From: Nocardioides sp. GY 10127
Lineage (GTDB): Bacteria > Actinomycetota > Actinomycetes > Propionibacteriales > Nocardioidaceae
Direction: 5' to 3'
Assembly: GCF_004919085.1 (NCBI RefSeq)
Contig: NZ_STGL01000006.1
Location: forward strand, 310,001-374,000
Length of the DNA: 64,000 bases
The notes under the pieces are model-generated. The model saw nothing but the letters and a program-made list of their open reading frames with translations. It ran no database searches and was not told the DNA's origin. Of this stretch, positions 1 to 7,736 are shown piece by piece; position 1 is the first letter of the stretch, and the number at the start of each line of letters is the position of its first letter. The position numbers and the translations under genes were made by a program.

Positions 1-31
1 GCGCGGGAGGAGCGGGTGGGAGCAGGACGCC

Positions 32-724
32 TCAGGCGGAGGTGCGGACCTCCGGGCCCTCCCAGCGGACCCGGTGGGCGGCGCCGACCGCGGCCAGCTG
101 CGAGCTGACCTCGAGCTTGCCGAGGACCGACTTGACCTGGGTGCGCACGGTGGCCGGGGAGAGGGTCTCGATGTCCGCGATCTCAGCGACGGTCCGACCG
201 TCCATGAGGTGGCGCAGCACGACGCGCTCGCGGGGCGAGAGCCGCTCGAGCCGCTCGAGGACGTCGCCGTCGCCGGCGGCCCGCTCGAGCCAGGTGGTCA
301 CGAGGCGCTCGCGCTCCTCCACGGCCATCACGGGGAAGCCCGTGAGGACGCGGCGGACGACGCCCATGATGTCGGCCAGCGAGCTGGACTTGGGCAGGAC
401 GGCGCGGGCGCCGGCCGCCAGGCAACGGCCCCAGCGCGCCTCCTCGGCGGCGCCGGTGACGACGACGACCTGGATGCCGGCCGCGCTCAGCGGGGCGATG
501 AGCGGGGTCGAGTCGCCCAGCGGGGGCAGGTCGAGGTCGAGGAGGACGACCTGCGGCTTGAGCTTGCGCAGCCGCTCGAGCAGGGTGCCCAGGTAGGTCA
601 CGTCCTGCGGGCGGATGCGCTCCACGTCGTGACCGCGCAGGGTCAGGGCGAGCTCCAGGGACTCGGCGAACAGCTGGTGGTCCTCGACGAGGGCCACCAG
701 GCCGCTCTCAGAACGCGCGGCCAT
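32..724 (-). CDS. LuxR-family response regulator RR1 of an expanded HK/RR family
   Basis: A 230-residue regulator with an N-terminal receiver and a C-terminal LuxR/NarL helix-turn-helix. The acidic pocket is E14-D15, the likely phosphoacceptor is D63 in LLDLDL, and T90 and K112 complete the receiver set. The DNA-binding helices follow LSPRERVVL near residue 165. The ATG at 724 is chosen because the receiver begins directly after it and it overlaps the end of the upstream kinase gene by 17 bases, as in the other pairs of this family. It shares EDHQLFAE, RWG and TVRTQVKS-LGKL motifs with regulators at 55055, 57598 and 60920. Target genes are unknown; by analogy with the 60920 copy, cell-surface polysaccharide is one possibility (inference). 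Confidence 0.9.
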   Translation of the reverse strand: MAARSESGLVALVEDHQLFAESLELALTLRGHDVERIRPQDVTYLGTLLERLRKLKPQVVLLDLDLPPLGDSTPLIAPLSAAGIQVVVVTGAAEEARWGRCLAAGARAVLPKSSSLADIMGVVRRVLTGFPVMAVEERERLVTTWLERAAGDGDVLERLERLSPRERVVLRHLMDGRTVAEIADIETLSPATVRTQVKSVLGKLEVSSQLAAVGAAHRVRWEGPEVRTSA

Positions 725-1640
725 GGAGCACCACCATCCGGGTCGCGGCCTGCGTGGCGGCCTGCGCGGCAGCCTGCGGGGCGTGGGCGTCCCAGGCGCG
801 GGCCGGGGCGACGGCGTCGGCGGCCGGTCCGCCGGTCCACGGGCTGGAGGTCTCGGGCAGGAGGACGTCCCAGGTCGCGCCACCCTCGCGGGCGACGAGG
901 CGGAGGTCGCCGCCCCAGGTGCGGACGAGGTCGCGCGCCGAGGCCAGGCCGAGGCCCTGCCCCGGGGAGCCGGCGCGGCGGGCCCACGCCTCGAAGACGT
1001 GCGGGACCAGCAGCGGGTCGACGCCGGGGCCGTCGTCGCTCACGCGGACCCGGAGGCCGCCGGCCACGCGGGTCGCGGAGACGCGGACGCGGGCGCCGGG
1101 GGCGTGCCGGGCGGCGTTCTCGAGCAGGGCACCGACGACCTCGACCACGACGTCCTCGGGGACGCTGGTCCAGGTGCGCTCGACGGGCTGGGCGAGGGTC
1201 ACGTGGGTGCCGCGGACCTCGTGCAGGTCGCAGACGCGGGCGACGACCCGGTCCAGCGCCACCCGGGCACGGGCGCCGGGCTGCGGGGCGCGCTCGGCGT
1301 CGGCGTCCGGCCGGACGCGGCGCTGGAGGCGGCAGGTCTCCTCGACCAGGAGCTGGGTGAGCCGCTCGCGCATGGCGTCGGGCAGCGTCGGGTCGGCCAG
1401 CAGGCCGGCCGTGGAGGCCAGGCCGACCGAGATCGAGCGGACCTCGTGCATGGTGAGCGCGGCCTGCTGGGCCTCGGGCGCGGCCTGGGCGGGGGCCTGG
1501 GGGGCCTCCTCGCGCTGGACCGGCTCGACCTCGAGGCCGAGCAGGGCCGCGACCCGGGCGGGGTCGAGGTGGTGGGTCATCGTGCCGGCCGCGGGGCGTT
1601 CGAAGCGCGTCCCCACCTCCGGCTGGAAGTCGATCGTCAT
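708..1640 (-). CDS. Soluble histidine kinase HK1 with atypical H-box
   Basis: A 310-residue kinase without membrane segments. The N-terminal 60 residues are Pro/Ala/Gln-rich. The likely phospho-accepting His is H65 in MHEVRSISVGLAS, a pattern unlike the HisKA_3 box normally paired with NarL-type regulators. The ATPase domain shows an N-box (ENAARHAPGA) and G-boxes (DDGPGVDP, GQGLGLASA). About 40 Ala-rich residues follow the ATPase domain. The ATG at 1640 has a GGGGAGGAG ribosome site 6 bases upstream; longer in-frame extensions lack one. It overlaps RR1 by 17 bases, so the two are probably translated together. Having no transmembrane sensor, it must read an internal signal or a partner protein (inference). 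Confidence 0.85.
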   Translation of the reverse strand: MTIDFQPEVGTRFERPAAGTMTHHLDPARVAALLGLEVEPVQREEAPQAPAQAAPEAQQAALTMHEVRSISVGLASTAGLLADPTLPDAMRERLTQLLVEETCRLQRRVRPDADAERAPQPGARARVALDRVVARVCDLHEVRGTHVTLAQPVERTWTSVPEDVVVEVVGALLENAARHAPGARVRVSATRVAGGLRVRVSDDGPGVDPLLVPHVFEAWARRAGSPGQGLGLASARDLVRTWGGDLRLVAREGGATWDVLLPETSSPWTGGPAADAVAPARAWDAHAPQAAAQAATQAATRMVVLHGRAF

Positions 1641-2051
1641 GGTTGCTCCTCCCCGGCGGGCTTCCTGCTCGCCGTTCCCTGGGCCCGGCGGAGCTGGGAC
1701 TGCCGCCGGTGCAGACCACCGCGGGGGCTGCGTTCCCTCAAACGCTTGCGGTGTCTGAGCACCATGGTGGGTCGGCAAACGACCGTTCACAAGCGGGGTT
1801 ACGTCCGCTCAGAGCACTGCGGGACCCGTCGATCTCCTACTGTGCGGACATTTTGCCTGGGCAGTTGTGGACGTCCCGTTACCAACCCTTTCCTTTCCGC
1901 GTCGACGCCAACCCCGTCAGGTGCACGTTCGTGCTCTCAAAATCCGGTGGTCTCGGAAATGTGGAGCATCTGTGGGTTGCGCGCCACGGACAGGACTGCG
2001 CCCAGGTTTCGACAAGATTCCTGAAAGTTTTACCTGCGCCGGCCCCGGAAT
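1641..2051. other. Upstream region of the HK1/RR1 operon
   Basis: No gene is apparent in these 411 bases. The stretch is less GC-rich than its surroundings and must carry the HK1 promoter. At 1739-1746 it holds CAAACGCT followed by CGGTG, TGAG and CACCA blocks, an order that recurs at 55956-55985 upstream of HK3. CAAACG occurs again near 1776. I see no firm -35/-10 pair. Confidence 0.5.
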
Positions 2052-2831
2052 TCACCACAGACCGAGCTGCTCGCCCCCGATCCGCACGACGAACGCCGCC
2101 ACCACGAGGACGAAGAAGACCCGGACGAAGGCCGACCCACGGACGATCGCGGTGCGCGCGCCGACGTAGCCGCCCACCAGGTTCGCGGCGCCCATCAGCA
2201 GCCCCACCTTCCAGAGGACCGCGCCCTGGGGGACGAACACCACCAGGGCGGCCAGGTTCGTCGCCCAGTTCGCCATCCGGGCCTTGGCCGAGGCCTCGAG
2301 GAACGCGTACCCCACGAGGCCCACGAGGGAGAAGACGAAGAACGAGCCGGTGCCGGGGCCGAGCGCACCGTCGTAGAAGCCGATCACGAGGCCGGTGCCC
2401 GCGACGGCGGCCAGGTGGCGGCGGCCGGTGAAGCGCAGGGCGGTGTCGGCGCCGAGCTGCGGCCGCAGCACCACGTAGGCGCCGACGAGCACCAGGGCCA
2501 CGAGCACGATCGGCTCGAAGACGCTCGAGGGCAGGTGGCTGGCCACGAGGGCGCCGAGGGTGGAGCCCGCGAACGCCAGGCCCATGAGCGGCAGCACCGT
2601 GCGCAGGTCGGGTCGCACCCGCCGGTAGTAGGTGACCGAGGAGACGGTGGTGCCGCAGATCGAGCCCAGCTTGTTCGTGGCCAGCACCTGCACGGGCGCC
2701 GCTCCCGGGAGTCCGAGCAGGAGGGCGGGCAGCTGGATCAGGCCCCCGCCGCCCACCACGGCGTCCACGAACCCCGCCGTGAGCCCCGCGAGCGCGAGCA
2801 GGAGCAGGGTCGTGAGGGACGGGTCGGCCAC
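2052..2831 (-). CDS. TSUP family (TauE/SafE-like) membrane permease
   Basis: A 259-residue polytopic membrane protein with about eight hydrophobic segments, matching the TSUP family, whose members move sulfite, organosulfonates or related anions across the plasma membrane. Family signatures include the glycine-rich first helix (FVDAVVGGGGLIQLPAL) and a second internal repeat half with FYDGALGPGTGSF. The substrate cannot be told from sequence. The GTG at 2831 is chosen because TAGGGT ends eight bases upstream, which suggests a leaderless transcript; the upstream extension is Arg/Gly-rich and not membrane-like. It is divergent from the PopR-like gene at 2919, so the short gap holds both promoters and the PopR operator. 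Confidence 0.85.
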   Translation of the reverse strand: MADPSLTTLLLLALAGLTAGFVDAVVGGGGLIQLPALLLGLPGAAPVQVLATNKLGSICGTTVSSVTYYRRVRPDLRTVLPLMGLAFAGSTLGALVASHLPSSVFEPIVLVALVLVGAYVVLRPQLGADTALRFTGRRHLAAVAGTGLVIGFYDGALGPGTGSFFVFSLVGLVGYAFLEASAKARMANWATNLAALVVFVPQGAVLWKVGLLMGAANLVGGYVGARTAIVRGSAFVRVFFVLVVAAFVVRIGGEQLGLW

Positions 2832-2861
2832 GTGGCCCGACCCTAGTCGGCGGGTCCGGGC

Positions 2862-2880
2862 GTTCTGCCCTCGGCAGAAC
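2862..2880. promoter_or_regulatory. Perfect PopR-type operator
   Basis: GTTCTGCC-CTC-GGCAGAAC is a perfect palindrome with 8-bp arms and contains the pattern TCTGCC-N3-GGCAGA that I recall as the Streptomyces PopR binding site. It lies 38 bases before the popR-like ATG, just upstream of its -10 (TAGCCT, 2907-2912), and 31 bases upstream of the permease start on the other strand. Confidence 0.75.
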
Positions 2881-2918
2881 CCCTCGGCGCCGGGCCGCCG
2901 CCCGCCTAGCCTCGCGAC

Positions 2919-3272
2919 ATGGGAGACCTGCTGCCGCTGCCCGCCCGTCCTGCCGAGGCCGGGGCGCCCGCCCGCGCCGCCGAGCCACTGCTCCGCGAGG
3001 CGAGCGGGCGCGTCCTGCGCCGCCACCGGCACGAGCGCGGCGAGCGCCTGGCCGAGACCGCCGAGCGGGCCGGCGTCTCGCTCCCCTATCTCTCGGAGAT
3101 CGAGCGCGGGGTGAAGGAGCCCTCCTCGGAGGTGCTGTCCGCCGTGGCCGGGGCGCTCGGCCTGACGCTGCTGGACCTCACCACGGAGATCGCCCGGGAC
3201 CTCCAGCGGGACCTGCGGGCCGCGCAGGCGCCGGCGGGGCGACCGCGCGGCACGCTGGCGCTCGCTGCCTGA
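2919..3272 (+). CDS. popR: PopR/ClgR-like XRE regulator of clp genes
   Basis: A 117-residue protein with an XRE helix-turn-helix at about residues 28-82 (LAETAERAGVSLPYLSEIER then KEPSSEVL), the signature of the ClgR/PopR group of actinobacterial Clp regulators. The C-terminus is LALAA; in Streptomyces, PopR and ClgR are degraded by ClpP through C-terminal alanines, and ALAA also matches the end of the ssrA tag. The ATG at 2919 follows TAGCCT by six bases, suggesting a leaderless message. A clpP pair is convergent with it, and PopR-type palindromes lie upstream of both this gene and the clpP pair. Expected role: activate clpP when free protease is limiting and be destroyed when it is abundant. 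PopR rather than ClgR is inferred from the operator and neighbours. Confidence 0.8.
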   Translation: MGDLLPLPARPAEAGAPARAAEPLLREASGRVLRRHRHERGERLAETAERAGVSLPYLSEIERGVKEPSSEVLSAVAGALGLTLLDLTTEIARDLQRDLRAAQAPAGRPRGTLALAA

Positions 3273-3315
3273 TCACCGGCCTGATCACCGGCCTGATCAC
3301 CGGCCTGATCACCGG
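3270..3315. repeat. 12-bp tandem repeat carrying both stop codons
   Basis: Nearly four copies of TGATCACCGGCC lie between convergent popR and clpP. TGATCA is a palindrome, so each copy offers TGA on both strands. The first copy supplies the popR stop (3270-3272) and the last supplies the clpP stop (3309-3311). Because the period is 12, extra copies keep frame. Confidence 0.9.
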
Positions 3316-3914
3316 GTGGGGACGTCGCGCGCGGTGATCACCCGGTCCGCCAGGCCGTAGGCCACGATGTCGTCGGCCCGGAGGACGCGGTCGCGGTCGG
3401 TGTCGCGGCGCAGCTCGGCGACCGTGCGGCCGGTGTGCAGCGAGAGCGCCTCCTCCAGCTCCGTCCGCACGGCGAGGACCTCCTCGGCGGCGAGGATGAG
3501 GTCCGGGATGGCGCCGCGTCCCTGCGCCGAGGGCTGGTGCAGCAGCACCCGGGCGTGCGGCAGCACCGAGCGGTGGCCGGGCTCCCCTGCGGCCAGGAGC
3601 AGGGCGGTGGGTGAGAACGCCTGGCCGACGCAGGTCGTCGTCACCGGGGCCCGGCAGAAGCGGATCGTGTCGTAGAGGGCGAACGTCGCCGTGATCGAGC
3701 CGCCGGTGGAGTTGAGGTAGAGGTGGATGGGTTCGTCGGGGCTCTCGGCCTCCAGGTGCAGGACCTGGGCGATCAGCGCGTTGGCGACCCCGTCGTCCAC
3801 CTCCGTGCCGAGGTAGACCACGCGCTCCTCCAGCAGCCGGCTCCAGACGTCGAGCACGCGGTCGCCGCGCGGCCCCTTGCTCACCACGTTCGGCAGGACG
3901 TACGAGCCGCTCAT
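3309..3914 (-). CDS. clpP: ATP-dependent Clp protease proteolytic subunit (second of pair)
   Basis: A 201-residue ClpP with the complete Ser-His-Asp triad: S101 in GQAFSPTALLLAAG, H126 in LLHQP and D175 in DTDRD, at the usual spacing of 25 and 49 residues. The N-terminus is short, as is normal for ClpP that needs little propeptide removal. Its ATG overlaps the stop of the preceding clpP (ATGA), so the two subunits are translationally coupled and probably form one mixed tetradecamer, as actinobacterial ClpP pairs do. The PopR-like neighbour and operators suggest the inducible ClpP3/ClpP4-type set rather than the essential ClpP1/ClpP2 set, which should lie elsewhere. It would work with ClpC or ClpX. 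Confidence 0.92.
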   Translation of the reverse strand: MSGSYVLPNVVSKGPRGDRVLDVWSRLLEERVVYLGTEVDDGVANALIAQVLHLEAESPDEPIHLYLNSTGGSITATFALYDTIRFCRAPVTTTCVGQAFSPTALLLAAGEPGHRSVLPHARVLLHQPSAQGRGAIPDLILAAEEVLAVRTELEEALSLHTGRTVAELRRDTDRDRVLRADDIVAYGLADRVITARDVPTR

Positions 3915-4558
3915 CGCGCGCCTCCCGCGGTGGCGAGGTCCGCGCCCAGGCCGAGGCCCGTGCGCCGGACCACCGGCCGGGCCAGCGCGAGGTCGGTGAG
4001 GACGGCGTCGGCGAAGCCGTACTCGACCGCCTCGGCGGCCTCGAACGTCCGGTCGCGCAGCGAGTCGGCGAAGACCCTCGCGGGGGTCTGACCGGTGCGC
4101 GCGGCGATGATCCCGATGACCGTCTCGCGCATGCGCCGCAGGTCGTCGGCCTGGAGCTCGATGTCCGGGGCCATCCCCCCGATCCCGGCCGAGCCCTGGT
4201 GCAGCAGGACCTTGCCGTGCGGCAGGACGTACCGCTTGCCCGGGGTGCCGCAGCAGAGCAGGAACTGGCCGGCGCTGTAGGCCATGCCGAGCGCGAGGGT
4301 GGAGACGTCGTTGGGCACGAGGTCGATGAGGTCGGCGATGGCGAGCATCGCGGAGACGGAACCGCCCGGCGAGTGGATCCACAGGGCGATGTCGCTCTCG
4401 GGGTCCTGCGCGGAGAGCAGCGCGAGCTGGGCCATGAGCTGGGCGCCGTTGCCGTCGTCCAGCGGGGAGTCGAGCAGCAGGACGCGGTGGGCCAGGAGGT
4501 CCTCGGCGGTGCGGGAGGCGAGCGTCGGGGCGACGGCCACGGGAGGTGAGTCGGTCAT
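3911..4558 (-). CDS. clpP: ATP-dependent Clp protease proteolytic subunit (first of pair)
   Basis: A 215-residue ClpP with S95 in GMAYSAGQFLL, H120 in VLLHQGSAG and D169 in SLRDR, so all three catalytic residues are present at canonical spacing. HSPGGSVSA near residue 62 is the oxyanion region. It begins an operon with the second clpP through a four-base ATGA overlap. A near-perfect PopR-type palindrome lies about 40 bases upstream of its start (4598-4616). The two subunits differ clearly in sequence, consistent with a hetero-oligomeric peptidase made of two distinct rings. The ATG at 4558 sits just before the conserved fold and gives a normal length. Confidence 0.92.
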   Translation of the reverse strand: MTDSPPVAVAPTLASRTAEDLLAHRVLLLDSPLDDGNGAQLMAQLALLSAQDPESDIALWIHSPGGSVSAMLAIADLIDLVPNDVSTLALGMAYSAGQFLLCCGTPGKRYVLPHGKVLLHQGSAGIGGMAPDIELQADDLRRMRETVIGIIAARTGQTPARVFADSLRDRTFEAAEAVEYGFADAVLTDLALARPVVRRTGLGLGADLATAGGAR

Positions 4559-4597
4559 GCCTCGACCCTCGACCGCCGCGACCTCCCGCCCCAGGCC

Positions 4598-4616
4598 GCT
4601 CTGCTCGGAGCAGAGC
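4598..4616. promoter_or_regulatory. PopR-type operator upstream of the clpP pair
   Basis: GCTCTGCT-CGG-AGCAGAGC is a perfect palindrome with the same N3 spacing as the site at 2862-2880; its core is TCTGCT-N3-AGCAGA, one symmetric change from TCTGCC-N3-GGCAGA. A further TTCTGCC half-site follows at 4619-4625. It lies 40 bases upstream of the first clpP ATG. Confidence 0.65.
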
Positions 4617-4635
4617 CGTTCTGCCCAGGGCGTCC

Positions 4636-4736
4636 GCACTCGGCAGTTGAGCCCATCCGGGCCCCACTACCGACCCCACCCCACCTCCCTCACCCGCATC
4701 GGTAGACGAGCCCGCCCGGGCCCAACTGCCGAGTGC
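4636..4736. repeat. 101-base interrupted hairpin between divergent genes
   Basis: Perfect 14-bp arms GCACTCGGCAGTTG (4636-4649) and CAACTGCCGAGTGC (4723-4736) enclose further pairing GGGC/GCCC segments and ctaccga/tcggtag (4667-4673, 4699-4705). The loop holds no gene. It lies between the PopR operator and the -10 of the next gene and looks like a small inserted palindromic element or a strong structured site. Confidence 0.7.
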
Positions 4737-4763
4737 ACGGAAGGTCGTGCCTAGGCTCCGGGG

Positions 4764-5651
4764 GTGCGCGTGGTCTCCCTGCTCCCCTCGACGACCGAGA
4801 TCTGCTTCGCGCTCGGGGCCGGCAAGGACGTCGTGGGGGTGACGTTCGAGTGCGACCACCCCGCCGAGGCCCGGACGCGGCGGGTGGTCTCCTCCACCAC
4901 CATGCCCACCGGCCTCGACCCGGCCGGCATCGACGCCTGGGTCCGCCGGGCCACCGCCGCCGGCGAGGACCTCTACCACCTGAACGCCGACGCCCTGGCC
5001 GACCTCGACGCCCACCCCGTCACCGGTGCCCGGGACCTGCTCGTGCTCACCCAGGACCTCTGCGCCGTCTGTGCCCTCGACGTCTCCACCGTCGACCAGG
5101 CGCTCACCCACCTCGGCTGCACCGCCGAGGTCGTCTCCTACGACCCGCACACCCTCGCCGACCTGCGCGAGGGCGTGCTCACCATCGCCGAGCGGCTGGG
5201 CCGTCCGGAGGCCGGGATGGCGCTGGCCGCCCGTTTCGACCCGGCGCTGGCCGCGGTGGCGCGGGCCGACGCCGAGGAGGAGGCCACCCGGGCCGCGCGG
5301 CCGCGGGTCGTCGTCCTGGAGTGGACCGACCCGCCCTACGCCCCGGGCCACTGGCTGCCCGAGATGGTGCTCGCGGCCGGCGGCGAGCCGGTGCTCGGCC
5401 ACCGCGGCGAGCGGTCGGTGCCGACGACCTGGGAGGCCGTCGCCGCGGCCAGGCCCGACCTGGTGGTCGTCGCCCCCTGCGGCTACGACCGCACCGGCGC
5501 CCAGGAGCAGGCGGACGCGCTGGTGGCCGCCGGACGGCTGCCGGCCGGCGTCCCCGTGCACGCGGTCGACGCCGACGGCTGCTGGGCGCGCCCCGGGCCA
5601 CGCGTGCTCGACGGCATCGCCGACCTCGCCGCGCGGCTCGCGCGGCTCTGA
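4764..5651 (+). CDS. BtuF-like periplasmic-binding-fold protein without signal peptide
   Basis: A 295-residue protein of the ABC substrate-binding (BtuF/FhuD) fold, starting RVVSLLPSTTEICFALG and containing WLPEMVLAAGGEPV and ARPDLVVVAPCG. This cobalamin-binding-protein-like subgroup is widespread in actinobacteria and, as here, lacks a signal peptide or lipobox, so it probably acts in the cytoplasm. No permease or ATPase gene adjoins it. A cysteine cluster (DLCAVCALD) near residue 96 is conserved in the subgroup as I recall. The GTG at 4764 follows TAGGCT (4752-4757) by six bases, suggesting a leaderless transcript. The ligand is unknown; vitamin B12 binding is only a family label. Confidence 0.75.
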   Translation: MRVVSLLPSTTEICFALGAGKDVVGVTFECDHPAEARTRRVVSSTTMPTGLDPAGIDAWVRRATAAGEDLYHLNADALADLDAHPVTGARDLLVLTQDLCAVCALDVSTVDQALTHLGCTAEVVSYDPHTLADLREGVLTIAERLGRPEAGMALAARFDPALAAVARADAEEEATRAARPRVVVLEWTDPPYAPGHWLPEMVLAAGGEPVLGHRGERSVPTTWEAVAAARPDLVVVAPCGYDRTGAQEQADALVAAGRLPAGVPVHAVDADGCWARPGPRVLDGIADLAARLARL

Positions 5652-5672
5652 GCCCGCGCCCGGGCAGCCCGC

Positions 5673-7736
5673 TCAGCCGGCCCAGAACCCGCGGCCCCAG
5701 CCGAGGTCGCCCGCACCCCACGGCCCGCCGGGCCCCCAGCGTCCGTCCCGACCACCCAGGTAGGAGCCGACCACCGCGGCGCCGAGGTCGTCGAGCTCGG
5801 GGGCGACCACGCGCCCGTCGACGCGGTGCGCCATCTGGTCGATGAACCGGGCCAGGCCCGGGTCCTCCCCCAGCCGGAAGAACGTCGTGCGGGCGCCGAG
5901 GCGCCGGGCGTTGTCGAGCTCGCGCACCGCGTGGGCGATCGTCAGCGGGTGCGGCGGGTAGGAGAACCAGGCCTCCCCGTCGGGCTCGAGGTGGGCGGTC
6001 GGCTCGCCGTCGGTGACGACCAGCAGCACCGGCTGCGCGTTCGGGTGCCGGCGGAAGTGCCGGTTCGCCAGGAGTAGCGCGTGGTGCAGGTTCGTGCCCT
6101 TGTCGTACTCCGGCTCCAGGGCGGTGAGCTGCTCGATCTCGGTGGTCGCGGCGTGCCGCCCGAAGGTGATGAGCTGGAGGTCGTCGCCGCGGAACCGGCT
6201 GCGCACGAGCGTGTGCAGCGCCAGCGCCGTCCGCTTCATCGGCACCCAGCGGCCGTCCATCGCCATCGAGAAGGACGTGTCGACGCACAGCGCCACCGCG
6301 GCCTGGGTCCGCGCCTCGGTCTCGTGCACCTCGACGTCCTCGATGCGCAGCCGCACCCTCCCCGAGCCGGTGAGGCCCTCCCCCGCCTCCCGGACGATGG
6401 CGTTGGTGAGGCTGCGGGTGACGTCCCAGGGCTCGGTGTCGCCGAACTCCCACGGGCGGGTGCCCCCGGTGCGGTCGCCGGCCGCGCCGGCCGCGCGCAT
6501 GTCGCGCTGCCCCGAGCGGTCGCTCATCCGCTGGGCGACGTCGCGCAGCAGCTCCTTGCCGAGCTGACGCATCGCCTTCGGGGTCAGCCGCAGCTGCCCG
6601 TCCGAGCCGCGCTCGAGCGTGCCCGTGCGCTGCAGCGCCCGCTCCAGCTCGGCCAGGGTGCGCGCGTCGACCGCAGCGTCGTCGCCGAGCTGGCGGCGCA
6701 GGGCGTCGAGGTCCACGTCGTCCATCTGCGCACCGCGGTAGGACTGGGAGAGCTGCTCGGAGAGCGCGTCGAGCTCGGCGAGGTCCTGGAAGACCCCGGT
6801 GCCGTCGCCGAGGCCCAGCCCCTGTCCGGGCCCGTCCCCGCCCTGGCCCATCTGCTCGGAGCCACCCCAGTCCTCGCCGGGGCGCAGGCCCTGGAGGTTC
6901 GCGTCGAGGCGACCCAGCGCCTCCATCAGCGCGGGCGACCCGAACGCGGCGGCGGAGAGCTCCATCAGCTCCTGCCGCTGCTCGGGCGTCATCGAGTTGA
7001 GCATCCGCTGGGCCGCGGCGGCGCGCGACGCCATCGCGTCGAGCAGCTCGTCGAGGTCCTGGGGGTCCTCGGGGAAGAAGTCGCCGTGCTTCGCCATGAA
7101 GTCCGCGAAGTCCTCGGGCGTGTCCTCGCCGGCGGCCCGCTTCTCCAGCAGGTCGTTGAGGTCGCCCAGCATCTCCTGGACCGCCGCCCGGTCGGCGTCC
7201 GTGGCGCCCTCGAGGGCCTGCTTCATGCCGGCGAAGCGCTGGTCGAGCAGCTCACGGCCCAGCAGGTCCTTGATCTGCTCGAACGCGGCGCGGGCGTCCT
7301 GGCTGGCCCAGTCGTAGTCGGCGAGCTCGCTCACCGCCGCGGCAGGCGAGGGCGAGAGGTTGTCGAGCTGGAGCTCCCGGAACGCGCGGTCGTCGTCGTC
7401 CATCATCGCGTCGCGCGCGAGCTGCTTGCGCTCCTCGAGCACCGCCCGGTCGAGCAGCTCGCGCACCTCGCGCATCGTCCCGTCCAGCTCGTGCTGGGAG
7501 AGCAGCTGCCGCTTCCTGTCCGCCACCTGCCGCGCCAGGTCGTCCAGGCCCCGCTGCGAGCGGCCGCCCCGGCGCAGGAACTCCTGCATCGCCCGCTCGG
7601 GGCTGTAGCCGGCCATCACGTCCTCGCCGATGGCGTCGAGCGCCTCGCGGACGTCGACGGGCGGCGCGAGCGGGTCCGGCCCGCCCGTGTAGCGGCCGTA
7701 GCGCGACGCGCGTCGCTGGCTCCACACGTCACCCAT
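5673..7736 (-). CDS. VWA-domain protein paired with MoxR-type ATPase
   Basis: A 687-residue protein with a helical, acidic, Met/Gln-rich N-terminal two thirds and a C-terminal von Willebrand A domain. The MIDAS metal site is visible: DTSFS near residue 486, GTNLH near 545 and VTDGE near 572. Such proteins work with MoxR AAA+ ATPases as chaperones that insert cofactors or remodel partners; here the ATPase gene lies immediately upstream and overlaps by eight bases, so the two form an operon. No signal peptide is present, so it should be cytoplasmic. The C-terminus is Gly/Trp-rich. The ATG at 7736 is chosen from the overlap and the start of family-like sequence. The client protein is unknown. 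Confidence 0.85.
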   Translation of the reverse strand: MGDVWSQRRASRYGRYTGGPDPLAPPVDVREALDAIGEDVMAGYSPERAMQEFLRRGGRSQRGLDDLARQVADRKRQLLSQHELDGTMREVRELLDRAVLEERKQLARDAMMDDDDRAFRELQLDNLSPSPAAAVSELADYDWASQDARAAFEQIKDLLGRELLDQRFAGMKQALEGATDADRAAVQEMLGDLNDLLEKRAAGEDTPEDFADFMAKHGDFFPEDPQDLDELLDAMASRAAAAQRMLNSMTPEQRQELMELSAAAFGSPALMEALGRLDANLQGLRPGEDWGGSEQMGQGGDGPGQGLGLGDGTGVFQDLAELDALSEQLSQSYRGAQMDDVDLDALRRQLGDDAAVDARTLAELERALQRTGTLERGSDGQLRLTPKAMRQLGKELLRDVAQRMSDRSGQRDMRAAGAAGDRTGGTRPWEFGDTEPWDVTRSLTNAIVREAGEGLTGSGRVRLRIEDVEVHETEARTQAAVALCVDTSFSMAMDGRWVPMKRTALALHTLVRSRFRGDDLQLITFGRHAATTEIEQLTALEPEYDKGTNLHHALLLANRHFRRHPNAQPVLLVVTDGEPTAHLEPDGEAWFSYPPHPLTIAHAVRELDNARRLGARTTFFRLGEDPGLARFIDQMAHRVDGRVVAPELDDLGAAVVGSYLGGRDGRWGPGGPWGAGDLGWGRGFWAG

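Noticed and set aside
4733..5845. Alternative plus frame over the BtuF-like gene
   Set aside because: Arg/Pro-only translation; the 4764-5651 frame is clearly coding.
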